From Struthio camelus (Eukaryota > Chordata > Aves > Struthioniformes > Struthionidae): DNA of 64,000 nucleotides. The notes under the pieces were generated by a model. That model was not told the origin of the DNA. It was given only the letters and a program-made list of their open reading frames with translations, and searched no databases. Within the stretch, counting starts at the first letter, position 1. Each line of letters opens with the position of its first letter. Shown here one piece after another: positions 13,301-26,639 of the stretch. Made by a program: the position numbers and the translations under genes. The stretch is taken from contig NC_090942.1 of the NCBI RefSeq assembly GCF_040807025.1, positions 208,652,640 through 208,716,639 on the forward strand, given 5' to 3'.

Positions 13301-16300
13301 CTGACTCGCACCTGAATTCCTGGCAGTCCACGTGGCTTCTCTTCTCCTGTATGAGCATGCAGTCTTCATGCAGATGCATTCCCAAAGTCACAGCAATCAG
13401 CATTCAGAACTTCGGGAAAACCCGGAGATGTATTCTGTTGACAGTATTGGGCCAGTGTGGGAAAGGTTGAGCCCCAGGCGTATCCATGGCTTATGCTGGT
13501 GTAAAAGTCAGTGTAGCTAAGAAAAGAATTTGGCTTTTGTTGTGCAATTATAGACTGTTTCTCAAAGGCAGTTTAATCTCCCAGGTGTCTCAGGATAATG
13601 GTTGTGTGCAGTACTCAGTGGTGGGGCTAGTTGGCTCTGAGTATGCCAAAGAAAAAGCAATTAAATCATTCTCTGCATTCTTCTTTTTTTTTTTCCCCCC
13701 CCTCGCTTGGTAGGTGGTGCAAAAGTGTGAGTTTGTTGCATTTGTTGTTAAACGTGAGCTTGCTGATGGCATGCATGCAATTTCAAAGAGGATTGACAAA
13801 AGTTTTTTAAAACAAACTTTTTTAGTGTTAAAAACAGTAGATCTAGTCAAAGGAAGTATGCCTGCTTCATGATTGTGGTGATGATGTTGCTATTCCTCTC
13901 ATCTCAGAGGTTGTGCACTTTGCTTCCCAGCCATGATAAAAAGCTGTAGAGCTGCTTCTGCTAGGTAGGTACATAGCACTGGCAATGTGTGGGGATGCCA
14001 TGAGAGACCAGTGACTTCAGAGAAAATAATAATTGTAGAATGGACATAGGCAACAGCCCAGAACTGGAGAGAGGGGAGTTTGAGCTGTGGCACTGTCAAG
14101 AATGGGAGTTACAGAACAGGCCAGTGGATCTATGCGAAGAGGAAGAGACCATTAAGGTGTAAGAAATGTTGAAGAGGGGTACAGTGATGAGGGCAGAAGT
14201 GAGGGCGGGGAGTTGCCTGAGAACCGAGGAGTAATATGAGAAGGGAGGGAAAAACAGAACTGCAAAAGTAGAAATGAAAGAAAAGAGACGGAAGCAGTTG
14301 ACTGAAACCTAGTTTATATTAAAAATGTCCTTTGAGATAGGTGCATTCATAGAGCGTTTTTGTGTAGAGACAGCATAAGCCCACAGGAAGGGGCTACAGT
14401 CCATCCCTACTTCAAATGACTGTGATATATTTATTCCTAGTGTGAGCCCAGTCTGTAACAGAGATGCAGCAAATGGAAAAAATGATTTGAGGGGCAGGAA
14501 ACGAAACTGAAATAGAGAAATAAAAACTGGAAGAAATCCACAGTGCATAAGCAGGTCAGGAAGGTCAGTGAGAATGTGGCTGGTACAGCAACTGAAAGTT
14601 GAAGAGAGCAAACAGAAAGAGATGTGAAAAGTTCAGGTGCAGACCATTTGGATAGCACTGTGCATGCACTGTAACCATGTTCCTGCTGCATTGAAATCTG
14701 GAAACATTTTTCAGAGGGATAAAGCCATCTGCTTTGGGCCAGCATACTCTCTGCTCCATTCTCACTTGTGGCCTGCACGCATAGATATCCCGAGGAGGAT
14801 GTTGTGCTTCAATTATAGTATCTTAAAAATGACAATGAATAATTCTTTCCATGTTTTCTTTTTGTCCTTGAAGGGGCTAATTGTTCATCCAATCTCTCTA
14901 TTGCCTCAACCACACAATCTACAGCAACATCTGCAGCAGGTACGTATCTGTTCATCTGTCTACTACTATGAACCTAGAAGCTGGTTCCAAAACTATCCTA
15001 AATCATAGAAAATTCTAAAGAAATCAAAAATGGGTATTTGAGAGAAGCATTACAATTTTAGGAGACTGGAAGGCAACGTGTAAAATAACTCAAGAATCAA
15101 ATTGTACTGTTTTTCAAGTTTAGGTAGCATGCTTAATGGGTGGAAGCCATGCCATTTACAGTGCCATAAAAAGTCAGGAATCGGAAAATAAAACTTCAAG
15201 GAAGAATTGAAAGAAGTGGGTCTTTTAATATTCGTTCTTGGTCTTTTAAGAAAATTTCTTACATTTTCCTGGAGTAACATTGAATAGGTTGTTGTGTAAA
15301 TAGAACATATCTGTATCATGCTATTTCACAGTAAATAGATTTAGGGTATAATGAAGGCATGAATGCTCCAGTTTCAAGGGTAAGACTCCATTTTCTTTTA
15401 GGTGAGACTCATGGCACCTTATACCACAGAATATAGCTATCTTTATACAGCTCTTAGCACAAAATGTTGGAGTTCAAGCAAGACATTAGCAGCAGAGCTG
15501 GGGCAATCTGTCAGTAGTATTTTTGCGTTGTTCTGACGCTATCATCTTTCTTTCATACCTGTGCAGAAGAACTGAGTATGAATGATTTCCTAAGGCAGCG
15601 CTGTTGCAGTTGTGATGCTCCAGCATAAGTAACGTGTTTGCAAAACACATCTTTGTAGGAAGAAGTAGTAGCTTTATTAGCTCAACTAACAGAGTTTGAA
15701 AGCAGATTTTTAATCTGACGCAAACAGGTCTTCCACTTGCATTTGCAGTGCTCCAGCCTTTGGCTGTGCCAGTGTGAGATTATTAAAAAAGGAAATTGAG
15801 AAAATGATTTTCTGAAAGATCTTGCAGAGGCATATTTTACCACATTAGTAAAGACTAGATAAGAATTAATGTCATGCAGTTGTCCAGTCTGATGCACAGA
15901 TAAATGGTTATATCTAAGAGAGGAAGAGAAGAAAAGCTAGTTCCGTGCATGAATTGGGTCCCCTTTGTGCTAGGAGCCATATAAAAAGACAGCAAAAATA
16001 TTACGCCTACCCAACGGTACTTTGCATGTTTGTGGAGTTTTATGCTGATCGTAAGGTGTCACCTATGTGATTATGTTTTCAGCTCACCTCTCACTTTGTC
16101 TCTTTGTAGTCTCCAGATAGCTTCTGAACTATTATGTTTTACTTCTAATTCATTTAAGAATAAAATGTTGGCTATAAAAACAAACCAAAAAAACAAATCT
16201 TAACAAAGACCTCTGGAAAGCAAGGAAACAGTTTAGTTTATTATTCCATTGTGTGCCCGATACCAGTTTAGGCATGTCTAACTGGTAGAGCAGAGAGGTG

Positions 16301-19300
16301 AGATTTTTGTACTCTGCTTGTTGCCTTAGGCCCTTCTCCATGTTTAAAGCCATTGTTAAACACCAGCGTAGTCCTCCCTTCAAATAGCTTGTGACTCTTA
16401 AAGTTATTGCAGGGGTCTGAGCTTTACTCTTGCGAGATAATAGTGGTAAAAATATGCCTGCGCCCTTTACAATTAGGCATTGTACCAACGTAACAGAAAG
16501 CTATATGCCTTAGCTCACACAGTTAGCTTCCCAGCTTTCTTTTTTTTTTTTTTTTTTTAATTAGAAACTTTACAGGTTTCAGGACAACTGTTTTGATCAT
16601 GTCTTGACCCTCTTCAAAATAAAGACTACTGGATTTATGTACTTAATTTTGGTCTTTGCTTTTTCTTTTCTTTTTGGAAGTTTTTTCATGGCAAAAGTAA
16701 AACTGTGCTATTTTGTAGGAAAATGCTTTTCCATCAAAAGGAGAAGATTTATGTATTTTAGGAAGAGCATCCAATGATTATTTTGTATGTTAACATACAT
16801 TATGCACGTTATAATTGTGTATGCAGTTTGAGTTGTTAGTTGTGCTCTTTGTTGAGGAGTTAGAATGTAAGGGAATATTGCGTGGCTCTAATAATTGCTA
16901 TCGTCTTTACAGTGTATACATATAGTTGAATTGATAGGATATAGCATAGCTATTTAATCTTTAAACACAGGAAAGTAAAATAACTTTTAAAAAATGAAGC
17001 ATCATAAATCTGAATTATGTTATTGGCATGTGTCCTTTTTAAATAGTAAAGATTAACTCAGGCAGTCTGGGTTTGTTCAGCACGATGTTCGATGAAGGCC
17101 AGCTAGGGGGAAAGTAATTAGAGAAGTAAAAGATAAAAGGGCAGATGTTGCTACCAAATATTCTTTCATCTCGACTATGAAATACCCATAGGAATACTAT
17201 GGGTAAGATTTTTCAAAGACGCAGAAGAACAGATTGGTGCTGAACTCACGTGAGCTTCCCTAATTCCCCAGATGCCTCTTAAAGCCTCCCTCTGATGTTT
17301 CGAAACAACTGGTGCTAAACACGTTGCAAAAGATAAATCTGTAGAAAAGTAACCAGCCTTTACTTTTAATATAAATGTTACATCACCAAGTGCTGTAACC
17401 TTGATAACATAGGAAAAAAGGGTCAGCAGTATGAAAGAGAGGAAAAGAGGAGTGTGCAAATCTGCTGAAACCCTTTATGATAGCAGCTTGGAAATTTTTT
17501 GTGCCAACTCAGTTTTCGTATAGCGTTTTAATGCCCGTGAAGTACCACTTTGTGGTAATATCACTCATTAACATTGCACCTGGAACCGTTAGCCATTATA
17601 TTGCTTAGAAACATGAGCCAGTTTGACATTTAGAAATCATGGCTTCTAAAAAACCTATGAATAGTTGACACTTGATTCAGATTTGTCTTTTGTTTTTCCT
17701 GTTGGTGTCTTTTATATTGGAAATGTAGTTACCACTGCTGTGTGATTTCATCTCATATAACTGTAGATGGTTTGCGTATAGACATCCATATCTTACCTGT
17801 TTCCTACAATGACGAGTTATTTGATATGTGTAGATAATTGTGCCTTTGGGGAGCTTAACTGTCATTATTAAAATGTGCCCTGAATTTTATGTGATGTATT
17901 TTACACATGCTTCGTAGAGGAACTGAATTTCCTAATTGTAACAAGGTAAGCATATGAGTGTAGCACTCCAACTGTTCCATCCCAATGAATGTTTCTTTCA
18001 AAGTATTTCCTAGGGTTGTCAAAATACAGTGATAACATTAAAGAGCAGGGAGATAAATAATGCTTACTAGGGGGACTCTAGTGGCTTTTTTCAGTAGTTC
18101 TAATGGTAAGTGTCAGAAAACTGTGGTTTCTACCAGTTCCTTTCTGACATCTTACATTGTCTTATTGTTATTTATGTTTTTTACTGTTCACATCTGTACT
18201 GGGAACAGTGATTCTTAAATCTTAGCAGAGATATCATTCCATGAATGTCTTCTCACATTTTAAACCCTACTTTTAGGAGGATCATTCTATAGAAGCATTT
18301 TAGCTACTGTTCAAAAAAAGCAGAAATTGTATGTCAGATTTACTGATGAAACTAATTTTTCTTTATTTGTTCCAGTTTTACACAATTTCAAGAAAACATG
18401 GCTATAATCAGACATTTGAATAATGGGAAATAAAAATATAATCCACAAATGAAAAGCCTTCATGGTATCTAAAAATTAATCCATGTTCTGTGAGGTTATA
18501 GAAATAATGCAGAAGTAGATAGCTGCAAAATGAGCTTTCCCCCACTAAATTTCCTCCATATGTAAAAGCTGTTTGACTCATGTTGTCTGCTTAGAGAAAT
18601 TTTAGTTATATAACATGCTTATGTTTCGCATTAGTTCCTTCTTGGAAGAACATTTAGTTATTCTTAAGATCATTCTAGCTGGTTGCCTTCTGTTCACATT
18701 TTATGCATTTTGTTCTAGATATCAATCTTCTCTATTAGTTCTCTTGGATTTTATCTTACGGTATTCTTATTCTGAACAGTTCATTATTTCTTTAAGTGAG
18801 AAGAGAAGGAGGAATGTTAGGTAAAAGCAGAATAAGAGTTAAACACATTAGATGTCCACCAAAATTTTGAAACAGCGTTGCGTTCTTTGTTTTAATCTTG
18901 GCAAGATAGTCCACTACTAAACAAATGATAAAAGCTAGCAGCTTTACTTTAGCTGAGCTTCCACCATATGTGGAAAGCCTTTTGAACCTTAAGTTTAACG
19001 TCCAGTCACTGAGAGTGTTCTTCTTCTGTGTCTCCATAAGTGCATACAGAAAGACAAATAATAAATAAACTATTTTGTAAATACGAATCTCAACAAAATA
19101 CTATCTTCCAGACACTCACGAAAGCTGTTTGTTTTCTTCGGGATCGTGTTAAGTATCTACTTAACTTCTCTGTGTGCTAAAGCACTCTCGTAAGCTCAGA
19201 TCTCAGAGCAGAATTTGTTGTTCACAGACCTTTTTTTTTAAACATTTATATGAAACAATGTGCTCAGTTTTAGCCGCTGTTCTGTTCCAGTGGGACAGAG

Positions 19301-22300
19301 TTTGATCACAGAAGTCTGTCTGATAAGTTTAATACATATGCAGCCTAAGTAAAGTCAGTGTTTCATTCAAAAATAAATTCAAGATGAAATCATTACTGGA
19401 ATTTTGTTGGGGGAAGAGGAAGTTTACATACAAAATCTGAAAAGTTGGGTGTTTTGTGGTACGTTCTTGATCAGAGTTTTATCTCATTTTAACATATTTT
19501 AAATTAAGAGTAATTCTGTGGAACTGGGTAACGTTATCCAAAAAACTTGACGGCTTGTAAAAGTTATGAGATATTACGCGATTTTTCTTTACAGCCTTTC
19601 CTTAGAATCATTCCTGACCTTGAGCCTTAGAAATCAGAAGTGAGGCCTTTCCAAAGGAAGTGCACAGGGAGGAATCTGTATGCAAGCCTGGATATCCATG
19701 TAATGACAAATTCATTGCTACTCTCTCATTCATATGATAAATGTAATGTGCCATTCCAGGAGAATACTTGGAAATTTCAGTTCTACAGGGGGAAAAAAAC
19801 ACGAGACTAGTTTACTACTATCTTTTGATCTGCATTACTAAGAAGTTGCTGTTTTATGAAAAACTGTCGTATTCTACGAGTCAATTCAAATGAATTATGT
19901 CTTATGTCTTATTACTTTTATTCTTTTTTTTTTATTTTTTGTATAATTATATATTATATTTTTCTATGTGATGTCACTTTGCCATACAAATTTTACAGGT
20001 ACCCTCCTAACAACCACTCAGCCCGCCAACACCACTCAGCCCGCCAACACCACTCAGCCCGCCAACACCACTACATCTGTCACCACTGCTCCTCAGTCCA
20101 TCAAAACCAGCGAGACAACGGTATCAACCACAGTTTCAACAGTCACATCCTCACAACTCAACAGTATGATGACCGCTTCCAAACTTTCTTCTGCTTCTGT
20201 AACAGGTGTGTTCACATCTCAGGAAGCTCATAAAGACTTAAATACATGTCAACATGAATGTTGCACAATTTTAGAATTGTTTGTTTTACAGCAGTGTAGC
20301 AAAGAAAGAAGGTATTTGCGTGCTTAAACATGAGACTAAGTTTTATTTACTGATGTAGCCAATTAAATGTTCCTCTCAATGCTCCATGTACTTAATAAGG
20401 CTTCACTTAAATTAACTGACCTGGTGTATTTAGAAATAAAAATGTGAAGTGATCTGAACCAGCAGGTACCAGCAAGGAGATTAGTGATGTTAGGAGAAAG
20501 CCTGTTGAGACTTTGTGCTAGGCTAATAAATGCAACTTCTGTTAATTTCTTCACTTCTCCCTTCCACAGCTCACTTGAACTCATCCTTAATACCTCCTTT
20601 TTCATTGACAGAGACTAAATAGAAGACTTGTGGCTCAAACTACAAGTACTACTTCTGTCTTAGTAGAGGGACTCTGTTAGCCAAATTTGTAGCAATATTA
20701 TGATTATAATGAATCCTTCCTAGAGGAGGGATGGGTCATGCTTCATGTGAAAGTTGTCAAATACAGTTATAATTGTAAACATTAGTATCTTCTTGCTGGT
20801 TTCTTCTTGTTCAGACCGCTTCATACCTCCACATCGAAAAAGATTAAATTGCTCACGTTGAAGTGAAGTCTTACTAGATAGGTCGAACTCTCATCAGCAG
20901 AACATTTAGTTAGCCACATAACTCGCCTTGTGGTAAGCACAAATAAGACAGGCACAAACTATGTCTTTGGGGAATTTGTAGCAGAGTGAAACGGTTTTAA
21001 GATGGAATCTATCTGGGCTATAGGTGGAGGCTTATCTAGAGTCATGATACATATGGCAACATCTGATCTTTGGGGAAAGTCCAAGTTTGTATGGGGCTGA
21101 AGAGCTGATCTCAGTCTAGCTGTTCTTACCTGGAGAGTGAGGGTGCAATTCCATAAGACAAGGTAAAACAATCCATCACCACTAAAAATGTTTTACTCCT
21201 TCCATTTGCACTATACTGACTGACTAGGTGGTTGTTGGACCCCTCTGTGAGCTGATTCAGTGTGCTGATCTGACCAAAAGCAACTTCTTGTTTTGCTTGG
21301 TTAGTTTCAGGCCAGATTGATGAGTTAAATTGGCTCATGGAAGGTCTGAAAAACACTAGCACTGGCACAGGAAGGGCCGGAGCTGCCTGAGTAGAAGGAG
21401 TAGAAAGTAAATGGAAACGGGGGAAGAGAAAGAGGGAGGTGTAGAGGAGAAGTGACGATCTTGGTCTTGCAGAGACAGCGAGCAGCTGGATCAATTGCTC
21501 ATAAAATCACCATCTTATGGATTGATGCTTGTAGGCTACAGGAATCACATAGTTGTCAACCAGCTCCTAAAGAAAATTAATGGTAAGAATAACATGCTGA
21601 ACAAGAATCCAACCTTAGGAATAAGGCTTCAGTTGTGATAAACATGGTCTTACAGTTCCATTATAGTAGGTCACCTCAGCTTTCTGGGTGGTGCAAGCTC
21701 TTACTATACTATTCTTTGTGTCTCTTGCCAGATTTATTACTAGTTAGATAAAAGGAGTTGACCGCCAATTGAATTTTTAGCAGATGCTCCACAGAAGAAG
21801 TGTGGAAGGATTCTTTGTTTCCGTGTCTTTGTTCACAGTGTGTGCAGTGATCACCAAATCTGGCACATAGCAACTTGGCTTTGGTTTCGGTTTTCTTAGC
21901 TGGTATCTTGGCAGTTGATGTATGTAAATTTGTTAGGTTGAGTCTTTAGGTAATGTGTTGATGGGGAGGGCATGATATAAAGGAGTCCCTTGAAACAAAA
22001 TTTGCAAGCTGTGTAAAAACTATTTTTTGTTTTCTTCTTTCCAGCTGCACCGAAATCTGAGACTGTCATAGCCAAAACCTCCGGATTTGATGTGGGTAGT
22101 TTTGTAGGTGGCATTGTGCTGACACTTGGAATCCTAGTTATTCTCTACATTGGATGCAAAACATATCACTCTAGAAGAGGCATTCAGTACAGAACCATGT
22201 AAGTTTTAGACAGATGTTCTCCTGTCAATTTATTACTTTCTTGAGGAGAACAAGGACGAACAAAACAGGGAGAACAAACTAAACAAAAAAAAAAAGTTTT

Positions 22301-23029
22301 TTAATTTTTTTCACAAGAGAGGTTTTATTGTGATACTGTGTTTTTTACCCCTTCAGCTATTCCTCATTATTCATACGCCTCTATTGTGTGTGGGCTTATC
22401 CTCTGATTTATTATATAAAATCATTTCTTACACTCCAGTCCTTTAGCTATTCCAAATTAATACACTGCGGTTTTGTTTGTTTTCTTTATTTATTTCCCTG
22501 GCTTGTTCAGTTCTCCTCCCCACCCCCTGTTCCGTTGCAAGACTCCCCTCTTCCATACCACCACCCCTCATGCAAGGTTATTGTAAAGTTAAGCTTTAGT
22601 CTGGTATCGCATAGATGTGGATGCCTTCTTCTCTACAGCATACTTGACTAAAGAATTGCTGATCCACAGCTGGGGTATCTCTTCCATCCTGACTTGTTCT
22701 GCAATATACACTAGATTTCTTCATGGCTGGGTATTTGCTTCCATGGAGCCTGATGCCAGAAGGCTTTCTTTCATATGCATGCGTGCATACTTTCATCCTT
22801 ATTATTTACTAGCGCTATAAATACTTCTGCCTGCATCTGTGCCCTTCATGTGCTAATTGGTTACAACAATTTTTGTGAATTATTTGCTACGTTTGCAAGA
22901 CTTCTAGTTCTTGCTGGCACTCCTTCCTGGACTCCACTTAGCTATTTACTCTCTGGCATTTCCCCCTTGCCATTAATTTTCTACAATAGCTCTGTATTCT
23001 GTTACTTAAATGACATCGTACTGGACCTT

Positions 23030-23093
<64 letters not shown>

Positions 23094-24878
23094 ATACCAC
23101 CTTTTACATACCTCAGAGCCTAGTTTAAACAGCCAGTTTTGAAGCCAGCCATTCAGTATTCCACTTTCTTAAGCCTGATTCATTCATTCAACTGATTGAT
23201 TTATTTATTATCACAGAAAACATTCAAATTGGCATTTTTAAAGCACAGTATTTGATGATGGTCAATATATGAACTGAAACTTCTGTCCCACCTTGCAATG
23301 CAATTGATTGATTGATTTTTAATATTTGATTTTTTCCTGTTAACTTGGTCTCAACTCCCAGAAACCTGGCCATGAAATTGTGTGTACTGAATCTGCTTTT
23401 AGTACTTTTCACACGTCCATGAAACTAGAATTCATTTAATTGAATATAGATATCGGCATCTAAACTAGTCATTTCATATCGTTTATATCACCCTAAAGTG
23501 GGGCCTAAAATATGCTAGATGAATCAGTCTGCCCGTGCATGTTTGTCTTCACTGACTGTGAAGGCAGCTAAAAGTCTTAGATACAGAAGTCTGTGGTGTG
23601 GGTATCTAAAGCTATGAGCTGGATCTCACCTCAGGTCGCTTTTTTATTCAGACTAACCCTCTGACTTTCAACCTTCTTTGAGCTGCAGACTGTTAATATT
23701 TTTCCTGTGGAGTGTAGTTCCCTGTAAAGCATATGAAAGGTTATTGAGGGTAGGTTTGCTTTTCTTAGTGATCTTTTCAAAACCCCTTAGAAGTTGTCTG
23801 TGAGCTTCAGATGGTCTGTAGCCTACAAGTTGAAAACCACTGGTTTAAATGTATTTGTTAAGTGTTTTCCCATGCAGACTAAAATTAAGGGTACGTTCAC
23901 CAACTTCTTTCAGACAACTGATCTCTCTCCATTATGATATGAGATTATTCGTAGGGGTTCTGTCTTGGGTATGGTTCTTCCTTTTGGAGCTACCTACTAA
24001 TATTACTGGTCTCTTTCTCTCCTGAAGCATTAGCTTCTGATGGCACAGCACCAGTCGGACGTGTTAGCTTCTTTGTGTATACCACTTCCTTTGTACTGAA
24101 AGCAACAACTCCAAGTGATCAAGGAAATAATAATTACTGTTTAGCCTATTATCTTACTATTTCCTTGCCAAATGATCGCTTTTGTCCTTCATAGGCAGCT
24201 GTACTCTGCTTTCTTCCAGGCTTGCCTCCTTGTCCCAGGTATAGTTTAAGAACTGGGAATTCTTAACACTAGGTTGCTTTTCTTTCTCCTTTTGCAGTAT
24301 CATCCATCTCAGTTGGAAGACACTTGTTTTAACTGAGATGATGTCATTGGACTTGCTGGGACTAGTTAAGTGTTCAGGCCTTCTGTTTTTTTCTCCATCT
24401 TTGAACTCCCATTTGCTAGTCATGGGATTCAGCAAGTCCTTGCCACATAACTTTACTAACAGTAGTGCTTGAATGGATATTGTAGAGGTCAGATCAGCAG
24501 TATCTTTTTAACAACAGAACTAGTAGCTGAGCTTGTCAGCTGGCTTTGATTAGCTGATACTACTGGATACAGGCAAGAAAAGATAGGATAAAAATGCCTG
24601 AGGAACAGCTGATCTAAATGTATCTGTTTAAATACGATAGGAAGGTGAGGCTTAAGGAATATTGACAAAGTTACCTTGTTTGTTCTTCAGGCTTGACTCA
24701 GAGAGGGCTGCAACTCTCTGCTGTGTGTACTTAGCACTTACAGCAACAGAGCCTTTATTCATGAAATAACCTTAGCAGCAACTGGGTGGCTGTCCTTCTT
24801 ATGTTGACTGTTGCTTTTACTGCAGAACAGTAATTACTGTGTTTCTTTTACAGTGATGAACATGATGCCATCATTTAA
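7000..24878 (+). CDS. TMEM123: TMEM123 (porimin), mucin-like type I membrane protein, six coding exons
   Basis: The coding exons are 7000-7063, 12530-12616, 14874-14939, 19999-20205, 22045-22198 and 24854-24878. All junctions are GT-AG and phases are consistent (1,1,1,1,2), giving 603 bp and 200 residues; human porimin is about 208. Residues 1-22 are a signal peptide. Residues 23-141 are Ser/Thr/Asn-rich with many N-x-S/T sequons and no folded domain, as in a mucin ectodomain. The transmembrane helix is about 158-179, followed by a basic stop-transfer stretch (K180, then SRR) and a short tail ending DEHDAII. Helix and tail match my recollection of mammalian TMEM123 nearly residue for residue, which identifies the gene. 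In human cells porimin is a surface receptor linked to oncosis-like death; a bird role is inferred. The start ATG has G at -3 and lies in a CpG island. Introns are 5466, 2257, 5059, 1839 and 2655 bp and hold no recognisable gene. Confidence 0.93.
12530..12616 (+). CDS. TMEM123: TMEM123 coding exon 2 (ectodomain)
   Basis: The exon is 87 bp, phase 1 to phase 1. The acceptor is TTTTTCCAG| and the donor AAG|GTAATA. It encodes FGQGSENANTTNNSRSSDLF and further residues, with sequons at NTT, NNS and NSS, directly after the signal peptide. Confidence 0.85.
14874..14939 (+). CDS. TMEM123: TMEM123 coding exon 3 (ectodomain)
   Basis: The exon is 66 bp, phase 1 to phase 1. The acceptor is CTTGAAG| with a T-rich tract and the donor CAG|GTACGT. 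It encodes a Ser/Thr/Ala-rich stretch containing the sequons NCS and NLS. The short symmetric exon could be skipped without a frameshift. Confidence 0.82.
19999..20205 (+). CDS. TMEM123: TMEM123 coding exon 4 (mucin domain with TQPANT repeats)
   Basis: The exon is 207 bp, phase 1 to phase 1, the largest coding exon of the gene. The acceptor is TTTTACAG| and the donor ACAG|GTGTGT. It starts with three perfect copies of TQPANT and continues as a Thr/Ser-rich segment (TTTSVTTAPQ, then TVSTTVSTVTSS). Each repeat provides an N-T-T sequon besides Thr for O-glycosylation. Confidence 0.9.
20016..20069 (+). repeat. 18-bp coding minisatellite, three perfect copies
   Basis: The unit ACTCAGCCCGCCAACACC occurs at 20016-20033, 20034-20051 and 20052-20069 without mismatch. 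It encodes TQPANT in the TMEM123 ectodomain. Length changes in whole units keep the frame, so copy number may vary between individuals or species. Confidence 0.95.
22045..22198 (+). CDS. TMEM123: TMEM123 coding exon 5 (transmembrane helix)
   Basis: The exon is 154 bp and ends in phase 2. The acceptor is CTTTCCAG| and the donor CAT|GTAAGT. It encodes the juxtamembrane segment SGFDVGSF, the helix GGIVLTLGILVILYIG and the start of the cytoplasmic tail through RGIQYRT. This is the exon that identifies the gene. Confidence 0.95.
23034..23091 (+). repeat. (CT)n microsatellite
   Basis: About 29 uninterrupted CT dinucleotides in intron 5 of TMEM123. The purity suggests a polymorphic locus. Confidence 0.97.
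23658..23843. mobile_element. Possible old hAT (Charlie-like) MITE fragment
   Basis: The right end GTTGAAAACCACTGG resembles the reverse complement of the hAT-Charlie terminus CAGTGGTTCTCAAC. The left end CTCTGACTTTCAACC is a loose inverted match about 185 bases away. No 8-bp target duplication is clear, so this is tentative. Confidence 0.3.
24854..24878 (+). CDS. TMEM123: TMEM123 final coding exon (cytoplasmic tail DEHDAII)
   Basis: After the acceptor TTTTACAG|, the first T completes an Ile codon with the preceding exon. DEHDAII and TAA follow. This very short coding end is easily missed, but the tail is conserved with mammals as I recall it. The 3' UTR begins at 24879. Confidence 0.92.
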
Positions 24879-25206
24879 AGAGACTTCAGGGAAGGCAGTG
24901 GAGGAAACCCAACCTATCAGTCACAGCTGTTTTAACTTACTTACGCAAAGAGTTCCTTCTACAAAGATGATCACTGTCTGTAAAGCTCTCTGTGGGTCTG
25001 ATCTTGCAGAATGCTGAGAATCTCTTAAGCATTCCTGATTTTTACGTTGGCTTTGGTAAGAGGAGGAGGAACTCAGCACTTTGTAGAAATAGGGTTTTTT
25101 TTTGTCCCAGTGCTTGTAATCAAATTTAAAGAAACACACACACTGTGTCATTTAAAGATGCACAGACTTGTGTGAGATGCCAAATCACTAGCAGAATTGA
25201 TTACAC

Positions 25207-25230
25207 ACCTAATTAAAATTTTAATTAGGT
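25207..25230. repeat. Perfect 24-bp palindrome in the TMEM123 3' UTR
   Basis: Half-site ACCTAATTAAAA is followed directly by its exact reverse complement with no spacer. It contains two TAATTA homeodomain-type cores, at 25210-25215 and 25222-25227 by symmetry. Confidence 0.9.
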
Positions 25231-26633
25231 TGAATTATTGCTCACACATTCCCATAAATCCAATGTATTTTGTAATGAGTATGATATGCTAAGTAATTTA
25301 GAGGCCTGTTTTAAGAGCAAGCACAGATTTTTGCAAGTAAAACGCAAGAGTTTTTTTCTTACTCTTTTGTATTAAATTGCATTTATTTTAAGTTTGATGT
25401 TACATTTAACAAATTTTGCATCTCAGACAATTAAGTTCATTTTTAAACTAGTATAGGGACAGGGTTTGCTAACTGTATAGAAGATGATAATGAACACCTG
25501 TTTTTAAAACTTCAGTCATCAGCTCAGTGATCTGCAGAGACTTTCCCAAACACTGTATAGAGTGAAACTAGCTGTGGGAATCTTGGGCAGATTGGAGATA
25601 CCATTCACAAAAGAATGTCTTTCTCTGAATGGGCTTGATAGGAAAACACACTATGCAATCCTTAGCTTTTATATGGCATGTCCTGTTGTCAAAAGGGACA
25701 AAGTAAAGGGATAAAGTCAAAAGGGAAGAAGTAATTACAGCTGTCATAAATATGGAGTGTCCTGCTAAAAATAGCTATAGGTTGCATGTAGCCATCACTT
25801 CACTGTTAGTATTATAAGGAAGCTGTATCCAGTATTTTAGCATTTGGTTAAACATTGATAGTGACCCAGGGAAACAGAAAAGCTGTAGGACAGCATTTTA
25901 AAAGAATGCAGTTCCCTGCATTTTTGCAGGGTGCATACATGTACAGAGGCCTGGTCAAAAGCCTACCGAAGGCAACAGTAGCTGCCAAGGACTTTTGGAT
26001 TAAGTCTGAAGTACACTGGTAAAAACAGCTGTACTGTTGCTGTACAGCTATATGCAAGACTGCTGCTGCCTTACTACCCTTGCATTTACACTAGGGTAAA
26101 CCTACTGACTCGTAGATGGACGCCTAATTTTCACTGGTGTAAAGAAAATTAGAGTGAATGACGCTGAAAAATACAGATCTGAATCTCCTCTAGATCAGTA
26201 ATTGTTCAGTCCTACTCCATTTCCCTTTGTAGATGCTGCTCAGGTGAAGAGTGGTGGTGTGTTGAGACTCCTGGTTACTGCTGGCACTTGTCCATCACCC
26301 AGTGCAGAAGAGGGAGGTGGTGATAGCTGTGGAAGGTCAGGAAGGGAACTGGGTATGCATGGCTGGCAGGGATCCAGGATGCAGTGCATCAGAGGAAATA
26401 AATACAGCTCTGGCACTGTTTTTTTTTTTTTTAATTTTTTGTTAAGCAACAGTTTATTCAAGACTTGCACTTTTGTGAACCTTTAAAATTGCTGTGTGGA
26501 TGATTTTTCCCTTTTTTGTATAGAGTAATAAAACCTTTCTGTTTGAGGCACAGCAAAGCCCAGCAAAACCTGGTTTATCTACTAGCACCAGCAGCTCATG
26601 TGAGACTGGGACTGCATGACTACCTTGTTTTTT

Positions 26634-26639
26634 AATAAA
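26634..26639 (+). terminator. TMEM123: Candidate TMEM123 poly(A) signal AATAAA
   Basis: Canonical hexamer followed within about 15 bases by a GT-rich and then G-rich tract. Alternatives are at 26527-26532 and 26847-26852, so more than one 3' end is possible. Confidence 0.45.

Noticed and set aside
19856-20233. A 125-codon frame ending in HHSARQ repeats
   Set aside because: It is the wrong-frame reading of the TMEM123 exon 4 minisatellite; the exon frame with TQPANT repeats fits the splice phases.
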